Source: Faucicola osloensis_C
GTDB taxonomy: Bacteria; Pseudomonadota; Gammaproteobacteria; Pseudomonadales; Moraxellaceae
DNA: 12,339 bases
Assembly (NCBI GenBank): GCA_019353055.1
Contig: JABAHL010000028.1
Span: 1-12,339, forward strand
Reading direction: 5' to 3'
In this document: positions 5,754-12,339 of the stretch, piece by piece
Numbering within the stretch: the first letter of the stretch is position 1
Layout: the number at the start of each line of letters is the position of its first letter
Translations under genes and position numbers: made by a program
Notes under the pieces: generated by a model
The model's database searches: none
Told to the model about the DNA's origin: nothing
The model's input: the letters and a program-made list of their open reading frames with translations, nothing else

Positions 5754-6983
5754 ATGAACGCCAAGCAAAACGGAAAAATATCCCAGTCTCTCATGATTGT
5801 AGTTTTGATTCTGATTACGGTCTTGGTCAGTCTGGCTATTTGGTTAAGTTCAAAAAAAACTGAATCTGAGGGGCGTGGTTATGATGAGGGAAATGCCGAA
5901 CAGTCTGATAAAGATAGTTCTGAAGAAGGACATGCTGAAGAAGGCGAAATACAACTGACCAGCCAACAAATGGTTGAACAAGGTTTAAAACTTGCTGTTG
6001 CATCCACAGGATTGGTTGAAAAGCTGACAACCCTGCCAGGTAAATTGGTGGTGAATACCGATCAACAAGCGCAGATATCGCCTAATTTTAGTGGTTATGT
6101 CGAGCAGGTCAATGTGGCTTTAGGACAGAGCGTGCAAAAAGGACAAACGCTGGCTGTACTAATCCTGCCTGAACTGATCGACCAACAGGCAAATCTGCGT
6201 ATGGCACAGGCAAATCTGGATTTGGCCCGTAAAGATTACCAGCGCGAACAGCAACTCTGGTCACAGGGGATTTCTGCCAAACAGGATTACCAGCGTGCCG
6301 AAAATGCCTACCGTCAAGCGCAGATTACTGTCCAGTCCTCACAAGCACGTTTAAATGCATTAGGTGCAAGTGGCAATAACAATGGGCGTTTTCTGATTAA
6401 AGCACCGATCTCTGGGGTGATCAGTAAAAAAGATATTGTGGTCGGTGAAAATGTCCAACTGGCGGATCAGCTTTTTGTGATTGAAAATCTAAAAGACCTT
6501 TGGTTGGAATTTAATCTACCAAATACCTCAAATATTCACCTTCAAGCAGGGCAAATTTTAAACTTTAAAACCAATGGTTCTGATCAAAATTACCAAGCAA
6601 AAGTACAAACGCTGAATTCACAGGCAGATTTACAAACTGGACGTTTACAAGTGCGTGCCAAAGTCACCACACAAGCGGATGTACTGCGTCCAAATGTTTT
6701 GGTAAATGTTTTTGTGACTGATGCACAAGCAAAAACAGCGTTAAGAGTCCAGAAAAAAGCCTTACAGCAGGTTGAAGGAAAACCTGTGGTATTTGTGATT
6801 GAGTCTGAAGAAAAGGGACTGGTTCATCTTAAAGCACAGCCAATAGAAGTGGGCGTGAGCAGTCAGGATGGGCAATGGCTAGAAGTCATTTCTGGATTAA
6901 CTGAAGGGCAGAAATACATTGCGGATGGCAGTTTTCTATTAAAGTCTGAATTAGAAAAAGACGAGGCAGGCCATGGACATTAA
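5754..6983 (+). CDS. czcB: CzcB, periplasmic adaptor (membrane fusion protein) of the efflux pump
   Basis: The 409-residue protein is an HlyD/RND-type membrane fusion protein linking CzcA in the inner membrane to CzcC. An N-terminal membrane anchor at about residues 14-31 is followed by a Glu/Asp- and Ser-rich linker. A lipoyl half-motif (QISPNFSGYVEQV, near 107) precedes an alpha-hairpin coiled coil (about 148-203). The second lipoyl half (FLIKAPISGVISKKDIVVGE, near 213) is followed by the beta-barrel domain and a C-terminal GHGH that could bind metal. The start has GGGGAG upstream inside the czcC end. The last 11 bases overlap the czcA start, a sign of translational coupling. No damage is visible. 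Confidence 0.93.
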   Translation: MNAKQNGKISQSLMIVVLILITVLVSLAIWLSSKKTESEGRGYDEGNAEQSDKDSSEEGHAEEGEIQLTSQQMVEQGLKLAVASTGLVEKLTTLPGKLVVNTDQQAQISPNFSGYVEQVNVALGQSVQKGQTLAVLILPELIDQQANLRMAQANLDLARKDYQREQQLWSQGISAKQDYQRAENAYRQAQITVQSSQARLNALGASGNNNGRFLIKAPISGVISKKDIVVGENVQLADQLFVIENLKDLWLEFNLPNTSNIHLQAGQILNFKTNGSDQNYQAKVQTLNSQADLQTGRLQVRAKVTTQADVLRPNVLVNVFVTDAQAKTALRVQKKALQQVEGKPVVFVIESEEKGLVHLKAQPIEVGVSSQDGQWLEVISGLTEGQKYIADGSFLLKSELEKDEAGHGH

Positions 6984-9900
6984 TTCTGATCTGTCAAAAC
7001 CAGAAGGTTTATTCGAACGAATCATTCAGTTTTCCATACAAAATGCGATTTGGGTGTTGCTCTTTGTCTGTACCTGGATTGCAGTGGGTATTTATAGTTA
7101 TCAGAAGTTGCCGATTGATGCTGTTCCTGACATTACCAATACCCAAGTACAGATCAATACCCAAGCCAAGGGTTTTACTGCGCTTGAAGTCGAACAGCGG
7201 ATTACCTATCCCATTGAAAATGCCATGGCTGGCATTCCGGATCTGGAGCTTACCCGTTCCATATCCCGTTATGGACTCTCTCAAGTCACCATTGTCTTTA
7301 AAGATGGGACTGATATTTATTGGGCCCGTCAGCAGATTAACCAACGGATACAGGAGGCGCAACCTGAGTTGCCTGCACAAATCGCACCGACGATGTCCCC
7401 CGTTTCTACGGGTCTCGGTGAGATTTATCAATGGGTACTGAAGGCAGATCCGAATGCGAAAAAGCCGGATGGAACTGCATACACGCCGATGGATTTGCGT
7501 GAGATTCAGGACTGGATTGTGCGTCCTCAACTGCAACGTGTTAAGGGAGTTGCAGAGGTCAACACTATTGGTGGTTTTGAAAAAACCTATGTGGTCTCTC
7601 CCGATTTAAACCGGATGCAGCAACTGAATATCTCATTAGAACAACTGCAACAGGCTTTAGCGCAAAATAATGAGAACCGAGGTGCAGGTTATATTGAAGA
7701 CAATGGTCAGCAACTGACGGTACGTGTACCGGGTGCATTCAATGGGCTTTCTGATATTGAGAACACCATGCTGGGTAGCCCAAATGGCAGCCCAATTCGG
7801 GTTGGTGATATTGCGCAAGTCTCTATTGGGCATGATTTAAGAACCGGTGCGGCAACCTATAACGGCAAAGAAACCGTTTTAGGGGTTGCCATGATGGCGA
7901 TTGGTGGAAATAGCCGGACTGTTTCTAAAGCTGTGGATGCCAAGCTTCAAGATATTCAGAATAGTTTGCCTAAAGGGGTAGTGATTGAAACGGTGTACGA
8001 CCGTACTACCTTGGTTGAGAAGGCGATTAAAACCGTTCAGAAAAACTTGGTAGAGGGAGCAATCCTGGTCATCATCATTCTGTTCCTGTTTTTAGGGAAT
8101 ATCCGTGCTGCCTTGATTACTGCCTGTGTCATTCCACTCTCTATGCTGTTTACCTTAACCGGGATGGCACAGAAAAATATCAGTGCCAATCTGATGAGTT
8201 TAGGTGCACTCGATTTCGGCATCATTGTCGATGGTGCTGTGGTGATTGTCGAAAACTGTATCCGGCGTTTAGCCCATACACAGCAACTGTTAAAACGACC
8301 TCTCACACAAAGTGAACGCTTTAAGGAAGTTTTTCTGGCTGCCCGCCAAGCACGTCGTCCTCTTATTTTTGGTCAGCTTATTATTTTGGTGGTGTATTTG
8401 CCGATTTTTGCTTTAAGTGGTGTGGAAGCAAAAATGTTCCATCCGATGGCATTGGCAGTGGTACTCGCCCTTGTTGCAGCCATTATTTTATCGATCACCT
8501 TTGTGCCTGCTGCTGTGGCATTGTGGGTCAAAGGCGATATTCAAGAAAAAGAAAGTCGTTGGATGTTATGGCTAAAAGCTAAATATCAGCAAACTCTTGA
8601 TATTTCGTATCAATACAAAGCAGTTGTGCTGATTTTTGCACTGTGTGTATTAGTGATTACGGGATTTATCAGTACCAAACTCGGCAGTGAATTTGCACCA
8701 CAGCTCAGTGAAGGAGACTTTGCGATACAACAGTTACGTTCACCAAGTACAGGCTTAGAAGAGTCTTTACGTATTCAGAAGAATACTGAAAAACTTCTTT
8801 TAAAGAGTTTCCCTGAAATTAAGGCAGTATTTGCCAGAACGGGTACAGCCGAGGTTGCAACAGATGTCATGCCACCCAATATTTCAGATGGCTATATCAT
8901 GTTAAAGCCTCGTTCAGAATGGCCAAATCCTAAAGAAAGTTTAGATGAATTACGTGGCCGTATGGTGACGTATTTAGCCACGATTCCAGGCAATAATAGT
9001 GAATTTTCACAACCGATTGAACTCCGATTTAATGAATTGATCTCAGGTGTGCGTAGTGATGTTGGTGTGAAAATCTTCGGTGATGATATGAATGTCCTCA
9101 ATACTGAGGCGACTAAAATCTCCAAAATCATTCAGCAAATATCGGGTAGCAGTGCCGTGAAAGTTGAGCAGACCTCAGGTTTGCCATTACTGAATGTCGA
9201 GGTAAATAAAACTTTGGCTGCACAATATGGTTTGAGTGTGCGTTCAATTCAAGACCTTGTGGCAACCAGTATTGGTGGACAAAGCGTGGGAGAGATTTTA
9301 GAAGGCGATCGTCGTTTTGATTTTGTTATCCGTCTTGGAGAGCAAGACCGTAGTGTCGCATCTGTTTCCCAGTTACCTATTCAGCTTCCAAATGGTGGCA
9401 GTATTTTATTGTCGGATGTCGCGCAAGTCTCGACCATTGAAGGAATCAACCAAGTCAGTCGAGAAAATGGTAAACGCCGAGTTGTGGTTACAACGAATGT
9501 TGAAGGGCGTGATTTAGGGTCTTTTGTTTCTGATGTACAGACACAGCTCAAAGCATACACTTTGCCAAGTGGTTATTGGATAGAATATGGCGGTCAGTTT
9601 GAAAATTTGGCTTCAGCCAAAGCACGGATGCAAATCGTGATTCCACTGGCTTTAATCACTATCTTTATTTTACTGATGGCGGTCTTTCACAATGTCAAAG
9701 AAAGTCTATTGGTCTTTACCGGGGTACCCTTTGCCTTGACCGGTGGTGTGCTGTTCCTTTGGCTAAGGGATATTCCATTATCGATGTCAGCTGGAATTGG
9801 CTTTATTGCCTTATCTGGTGTTGCAGTCCTCAATGGACTGGTAATGCTGACCTTTATTAAGGAATTAAGGGACAAATATCCAGTGCATAAAGCCGTGTGG

Positions 9901-10113
9901 CAAGGGGCTATTTTGCGCTTAAGACCAGTGTTGATGACAGCTTGTGTGGCTTCACTGGGTTTTGTACCAATGGCGCTGGCAACCGGAACAGGGGCTGAGG
10001 TTCAACGGCCACTGGCAACCGTAGTGATTGGCGGGATTATCTCTTCAACATTACTAACTTTGGTGCTGTTACCCGTGCTTTATCGTTGGATAAATGAAAA
10101 AAAAGTTTCTTAA
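6973..10113 (+). CDS. czcA: CzcA, heavy-metal RND efflux transporter
   Basis: CzcA is the inner-membrane, proton-driven pump of the heavy-metal (HME) RND family that exports Zn, Co and Cd. Its 1046 residues are the usual length. It starts FERIIQFSIQNAIWVLL with the first membrane helix, followed by LPIDAVPDITNTQVQINT, a standard HME-RND opening. The proton-relay signature DFGIIVDGAVVIVEN supplies D414, D420 and E427, matching the acidic triad essential in characterised CzcA. The periplasmic motif RTGTAEVATDVMPPNISDGY (about 622-641) is of the divalent Zn/Co/Cd subgroup rather than the Cu/Ag subgroup. The second helix bundle includes GVAVLNGLVML. It overlaps czcB by 11 bases and appears intact. 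The exact metal preference cannot be read from sequence. Confidence 0.94.
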   Translation: MDINSDLSKPEGLFERIIQFSIQNAIWVLLFVCTWIAVGIYSYQKLPIDAVPDITNTQVQINTQAKGFTALEVEQRITYPIENAMAGIPDLELTRSISRYGLSQVTIVFKDGTDIYWARQQINQRIQEAQPELPAQIAPTMSPVSTGLGEIYQWVLKADPNAKKPDGTAYTPMDLREIQDWIVRPQLQRVKGVAEVNTIGGFEKTYVVSPDLNRMQQLNISLEQLQQALAQNNENRGAGYIEDNGQQLTVRVPGAFNGLSDIENTMLGSPNGSPIRVGDIAQVSIGHDLRTGAATYNGKETVLGVAMMAIGGNSRTVSKAVDAKLQDIQNSLPKGVVIETVYDRTTLVEKAIKTVQKNLVEGAILVIIILFLFLGNIRAALITACVIPLSMLFTLTGMAQKNISANLMSLGALDFGIIVDGAVVIVENCIRRLAHTQQLLKRPLTQSERFKEVFLAARQARRPLIFGQLIILVVYLPIFALSGVEAKMFHPMALAVVLALVAAIILSITFVPAAVALWVKGDIQEKESRWMLWLKAKYQQTLDISYQYKAVVLIFALCVLVITGFISTKLGSEFAPQLSEGDFAIQQLRSPSTGLEESLRIQKNTEKLLLKSFPEIKAVFARTGTAEVATDVMPPNISDGYIMLKPRSEWPNPKESLDELRGRMVTYLATIPGNNSEFSQPIELRFNELISGVRSDVGVKIFGDDMNVLNTEATKISKIIQQISGSSAVKVEQTSGLPLLNVEVNKTLAAQYGLSVRSIQDLVATSIGGQSVGEILEGDRRFDFVIRLGEQDRSVASVSQLPIQLPNGGSILLSDVAQVSTIEGINQVSRENGKRRVVVTTNVEGRDLGSFVSDVQTQLKAYTLPSGYWIEYGGQFENLASAKARMQIVIPLALITIFILLMAVFHNVKESLLVFTGVPFALTGGVLFLWLRDIPLSMSAGIGFIALSGVAVLNGLVMLTFIKELRDKYPVHKAVWQGAILRLRPVLMTACVASLGFVPMALATGTGAEVQRPLATVVIGGIISSTLLTLVLLPVLYRWINEKKVS

Positions 10114-10135
10114 TCCAATAGATTAGTCGATTTAC

Positions 10136-10170
10136 AGCAGAGATATTGGCTGTTATCCAATATCTCTGCT
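10136..10170 (+). terminator. 14-bp perfect hairpin between czcA and czcD
   Basis: AGCAGAGATATTGG (10136-10149) pairs perfectly with CCAATATCTCTGCT (10157-10170) around a 7-base loop. No T-run follows, so it is not a canonical intrinsic terminator. It may be a weak terminator, a 3'-end stabiliser for the czcCBA message, or a processing site allowing partial read-through to czcD. The stem is seen directly; its role is inferred. Confidence 0.6.
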
Positions 10171-10199
10171 CATCATAAATAGAATAAGGAAAATATTTT

Positions 10200-11102
10200 A
10201 TGTCAGAACATCATGATCATAGCCATGCGGTTGTTACTGAAGAAAATAGTAAGAAGTTAATGGTTGCCTTAGGTTTAACGACTACTTTTTTAATAGTAGA
10301 AGTTGTCGCTGCTTTTATTACCCAAAGTTTGGCTTTGTTATCTGATGCAGCTCATATGTTTACTGATGTAGCCGCTTTAGCTATTGCTCTTGCCGCTATC
10401 AAAATTGGTAAAAAAGCCGCAGATGATAAAAGAACTTTTGGCTATCAGCGATTTGAAATTTTAGCGGCTCTGTTTAATGCGGTGATGCTTTTTGTGGTAG
10501 CAATATATATTGTATATGAAGCTTATCAACGTTTTACGAACCCTGCTGAAATTCAAAGTGTTGAAATGATGATTGTCGCGGTCATTGGTTTGGTCGTAAA
10601 TTTGATTTCAATGAAAATCCTTTCTGCTAGTGCTGAAGGAAGTCTAAATATAAAAGGTGCATATTTAGAAGTTCTTAGTGATGCTCTAGGATCGATAGGC
10701 GTGATTATCGGAGGAATAGTTATTTATTTTACCCAGTGGATGTGGGTTGATACCGTAATCGCTGTGTTAATTGGCTTCTGGGTCTTACCTCGAACTTGGA
10801 TTTTATTAAAACAAAGTATTAATATTCTGCTTGAAGGAGTTCCTGATGAGATTGATATTGAGTCGTTAAGAAATGATTTATTGAAGCTAGAGGGCGTTGA
10901 AGGGATTCATCAGTTGAAAGTCTGGGCTATATCCTCAAGAAATATTCATTTAACTGCTCATTTGGTTGCTCCGAATAGCAATACAGATCAACTCTATCAA
11001 AAGGCCTTAGAAGTTCTAAAACATAATCATAATATTACTGAAATTACGTTACAAATAGAAAATACGAAATGTAAGGCAGAGAGTTTCCCAAACTTTGTGT
11101 AA
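10200..11102 (+). CDS. czcD: CzcD, cation diffusion facilitator for Zn/Co/Cd
   Basis: CzcD is a six-helix CDF antiporter that moves Zn, Co or Cd from the cytoplasm to the periplasm, feeding the CzcCBA pump. The start at 10200 has AAGGA nine bases upstream. The 300-residue protein has a His-rich N-terminus (HHDHSH), the helix-2 metal site SDAAHMFTD with H52 and D56, and the helix-5 site YLEVLSDALGSIG with E157 and D161, a Glu/Asp variant seen in CzcD-type proteins. A cytoplasmic ferredoxin-like domain follows from about residue 215. The final seven codons (ESFPNFV) and the stop are encoded by the terminal repeat of the adjacent IS256-family element, so the native tail has been replaced. Base composition looks more A+T-rich than czcCBA. 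Loss of a few tail residues is unlikely to abolish transport. Confidence 0.92.
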   Translation: MSEHHDHSHAVVTEENSKKLMVALGLTTTFLIVEVVAAFITQSLALLSDAAHMFTDVAALAIALAAIKIGKKAADDKRTFGYQRFEILAALFNAVMLFVVAIYIVYEAYQRFTNPAEIQSVEMMIVAVIGLVVNLISMKILSASAEGSLNIKGAYLEVLSDALGSIGVIIGGIVIYFTQWMWVDTVIAVLIGFWVLPRTWILLKQSINILLEGVPDEIDIESLRNDLLKLEGVEGIHQLKVWAISSRNIHLTAHLVAPNSNTDQLYQKALEVLKHNHNITEITLQIENTKCKAESFPNFV

Positions 11103-11635
11103 CTGCTTATTATAATCCACTAACAGGAGAATAAGCAATGACTAACCAATCTGACATCAAGAAACTGGCTGAGCAAATGGCCAGCAGCATGAAAAGCTTC
11201 GATGACATCAAAGACTTTCAAAAGCAGCTCATGCAGTCCTTCATCGACACTGCCCTAGAAGCAGAAATGGAAGAGCATCTCGGCTACCCCAAGCATGAAA
11301 AGGCAGACAGGCCTAATAAGCGCAATGGGCACACTAAAAAGAGAGTCCGTAGCGACACAGGCGAGCTTGAGATCTCCACCCCAAGAGACCGCGACAGTAG
11401 CTTTGAGCCTGTACTTGTCAGTAAGCACCAAACCCGTATTTCAGGTCTTGATGACAAAATCATCAGCTTTTACGCCAAAGGTCAAACCACTACTGAGATT
11501 GTCGAAACCATCAAGGACATCTACGACGTCGACATCTCAAGCAGCTTGGTTTCCAGAGTCACTGACAACATCTTGGATGACATCACCGCTTGGCAGAACC
11601 GGCCACTGAGCAGCGTCTATCCTATCGTCTACTTA
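11079..11635 (+). mobile_element. IS256-family element, right copy, truncated by an IS5-family insertion
   Basis: The element begins at 11079 with GAGAGTTTCCCAAACTTT directly after codon 293 of czcD, and has the same leader and transposase start as the left copy. It continues to 11635, where an IS5-family end begins. The outer inverted repeat is not in the window; it may lie beyond the IS5 element. The leader differs from the left copy by one substitution in the terminal repeat and three extra bases near 11110, while the shared 298 coding bases look identical. Confidence 0.87.
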
Positions 11636-11653
11636 GAACCTGTTCACGATTAA
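11138..11653 (+). pseudogene. IS256-family transposase, interrupted before the first catalytic Asp
   Basis: The ATG at 11138 has AGGAGA upstream. About 166 residues of transposase are present, including ISGLDDKIISFYAKGQTT and RPLSSVYPIVYL. Family members continue YPIVYLDA, where that Asp is the first catalytic DDE residue. Here the reading changes to EPVHD and stop at 11653, all encoded by the inserted IS5-family end. The catalytic domain is therefore disconnected and the product cannot transpose. Confidence 0.88.
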
Positions 11654-12339
11654 AAAATATGCTAGGATAAGCCACATAATTGATTAATAACCGAATCATT
11701 CACCATGAGAAAAGCCTATCCAAGCGACATTAGCCGAAAACAATTTGAGCACATACTACCCATTCTAGAAAGTGCAAGGAAGAAGACCAAACCAAGAACG
11801 GTTGACCTTTATGACGTATTTTGTGGGTTATTGTATATACTAAGAACAGGTTGCCAATGGCGACAGCTGCCCCATGACTTCCCCAAATGGCGCACCGTCC
11901 ACTCGTACTTTCAGAAATGGAGCGAGCTTGACGAAGAAGGCAACAGCATTCTTGACAAAGCCTTAAAAAAAATTGGTCAAAAAAGCGCGAAAGAAACACA
12001 AACGTAAGGGCAAAACCAGTTTTATCCTCATCGATGCTCAAAGCGTTAAGAACACAGATACCGCTAAGTACAAAGGCTATGACGCAGGAAAGAAAGTATC
12101 AGGGATTAAGCGCCCTATTGCGCTAGATAGCCAAGGCTTGCCGCATGATATCTGTATCACGACCGCTAACATTACCGACCGTGAGGGTGCCAAAATATTA
12201 CTTCATCAACATGCTAAACGCTTAAGCAGCGTAAAAAATGTGATGGTTGATGGCGGTTATCGAGGTGAGGCATTTGCTAATAGTGTTAAATCTATTTTAG
12301 GCGAAACCGTTACCACAGAAGTTGCCAAAAGAGATGAAC
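11636..12339 (+). mobile_element. IS5-family element, left end, continuing past the window
   Basis: The transposase sequence changes abruptly at GAACCTGTTCACG (11636 onward), preceded by TA at 11634-11635. This fits the left terminal repeat of an IS5-family element with a short TA-type target. A leader of about 70 bases precedes the transposase ATG at 11705. The right end is outside the window, so neither the duplication nor the full repeat can be confirmed. The exact first base is inferred from where the IS256-family protein stops matching its family. Confidence 0.75.
11705..12339 (+). CDS. IS5-family transposase, split by a frameshift, 3' end outside the window
   Basis: The first frame (11705-12007, 100 residues) has the DUF4096-type N-terminal domain: MRKAYPSDISRKQFEHILP, LLYILRTGCQWRQLPHDFP and KWRTVHSYFQKW. 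The second frame is open from 11967 to the window end and carries the DDE core: FILIDAQSVKNTD with the first Asp, YKGYDAGKKVSGIKR, and VMVDGGYRGE with the second Asp; the third acidic residue is off the edge. The frames join at an A8 run (11965-11972): with one A fewer the protein reads ALKKLVKKARKKHKR without interruption. The split could be programmed slippage on the A run, known for some IS5-type elements, or a simple inactivating indel. Confidence 0.85.

Larger units (their letters stand above)
2828..11435. repeat. Inverted repeat pair bounding the czc island (2828-3181 and 11079-11435)
   Basis: The 5' parts of the two IS256-family copies form inverted arms of about 354-357 bases: 298 coding bases that look identical plus a leader with a few differences. 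They enclose about 7.9 kb carrying the czc genes. The arms could support inversion of the island by homologous recombination. The layout resembles a composite transposon, but both outer ends are broken, so it is probably immobile as it stands. Confidence 0.85.

Noticed and set aside
7009..7536. 175-codon open frame on the - strand inside czcA
   Set aside because: It is antisense to a strongly conserved RND transporter region, lacks recognisable motifs or a ribosome site, and is explained by codon use of the real gene.
11295..11609. Open frame overlapping the right IS256 transposase
   Set aside because: It is an alternate frame of the transposase gene; the same shadow appears antisense in the left copy (2780-2968).
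1..12339. A new defence, toxin-antitoxin or biosynthetic system
   Set aside because: Every substantial gene belongs to a known family (PhoX, MurG, Czc, CDF, IS transposases). The unusual aspects are rearrangement and regulation, not a new protein system.

Overview
The window looks like DNA from a gammaproteobacterium of the family Moraxellaceae (Moraxella, Psychrobacter or Acinetobacter type). I infer this from the style of the PhoX, MurG, Czc and insertion-sequence proteins; no database search was possible. It is a patchwork in which a chromosomal-looking segment has been joined to a heavy-metal resistance island bounded by broken insertion sequences.

Left part (1-2827). A 3' truncated PhoX-type phosphatase fragment on the + strand (2-220) runs tail to tail into, and overlaps, a nearly complete PhoX/DUF839 phosphatase gene on the - strand (157-2172). 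The latter has a Tat lipoprotein signal and a four-unit Pho box upstream (2272-2311), which points to control by PhoB. Divergent from it is the first third of murG (2519-2845), cut off where it joins an IS256-family transposase fragment.

Metal island (2828-11635). Two truncated copies of the same IS256-family element lie in inverted orientation (2828-3181 on -, 11079-11635 on +), with their 5' ends facing inward. Between them are a MerR-family-type promoter with a 19-bp spacer (3405-3435), czcI (periplasmic, His-rich), a 479-bp internally deleted IS982-family element with a perfect 7-bp target duplication (3925-4403), czcC, czcB and czcA (an outer-membrane channel, periplasmic adaptor and RND pump that together export Zn/Co/Cd from the periplasm), a strong hairpin (10136-10170), and czcD (a cation diffusion facilitator moving the same metals from cytoplasm to periplasm). 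CzcD and CzcCBA would act in series. No MerR-type regulator gene lies inside the window.

Right end (11636-12339). An IS5-family element has inserted into the right IS256 copy, replacing the first catalytic Asp of its transposase. Its own transposase is split by one extra base in an A8 run and continues past the window edge.

I found no CRISPR array, tRNA, rRNA, phage gene or new defence or biosynthetic system. The more unusual points are the rearrangement joints (phoX/phoX and murG/IS256), the MerR-type promoter without a local regulator, the IS982 derivative sitting in a palindrome between czcI and czcC, and a G9 tract inside czcC that could make the pump phase variable.
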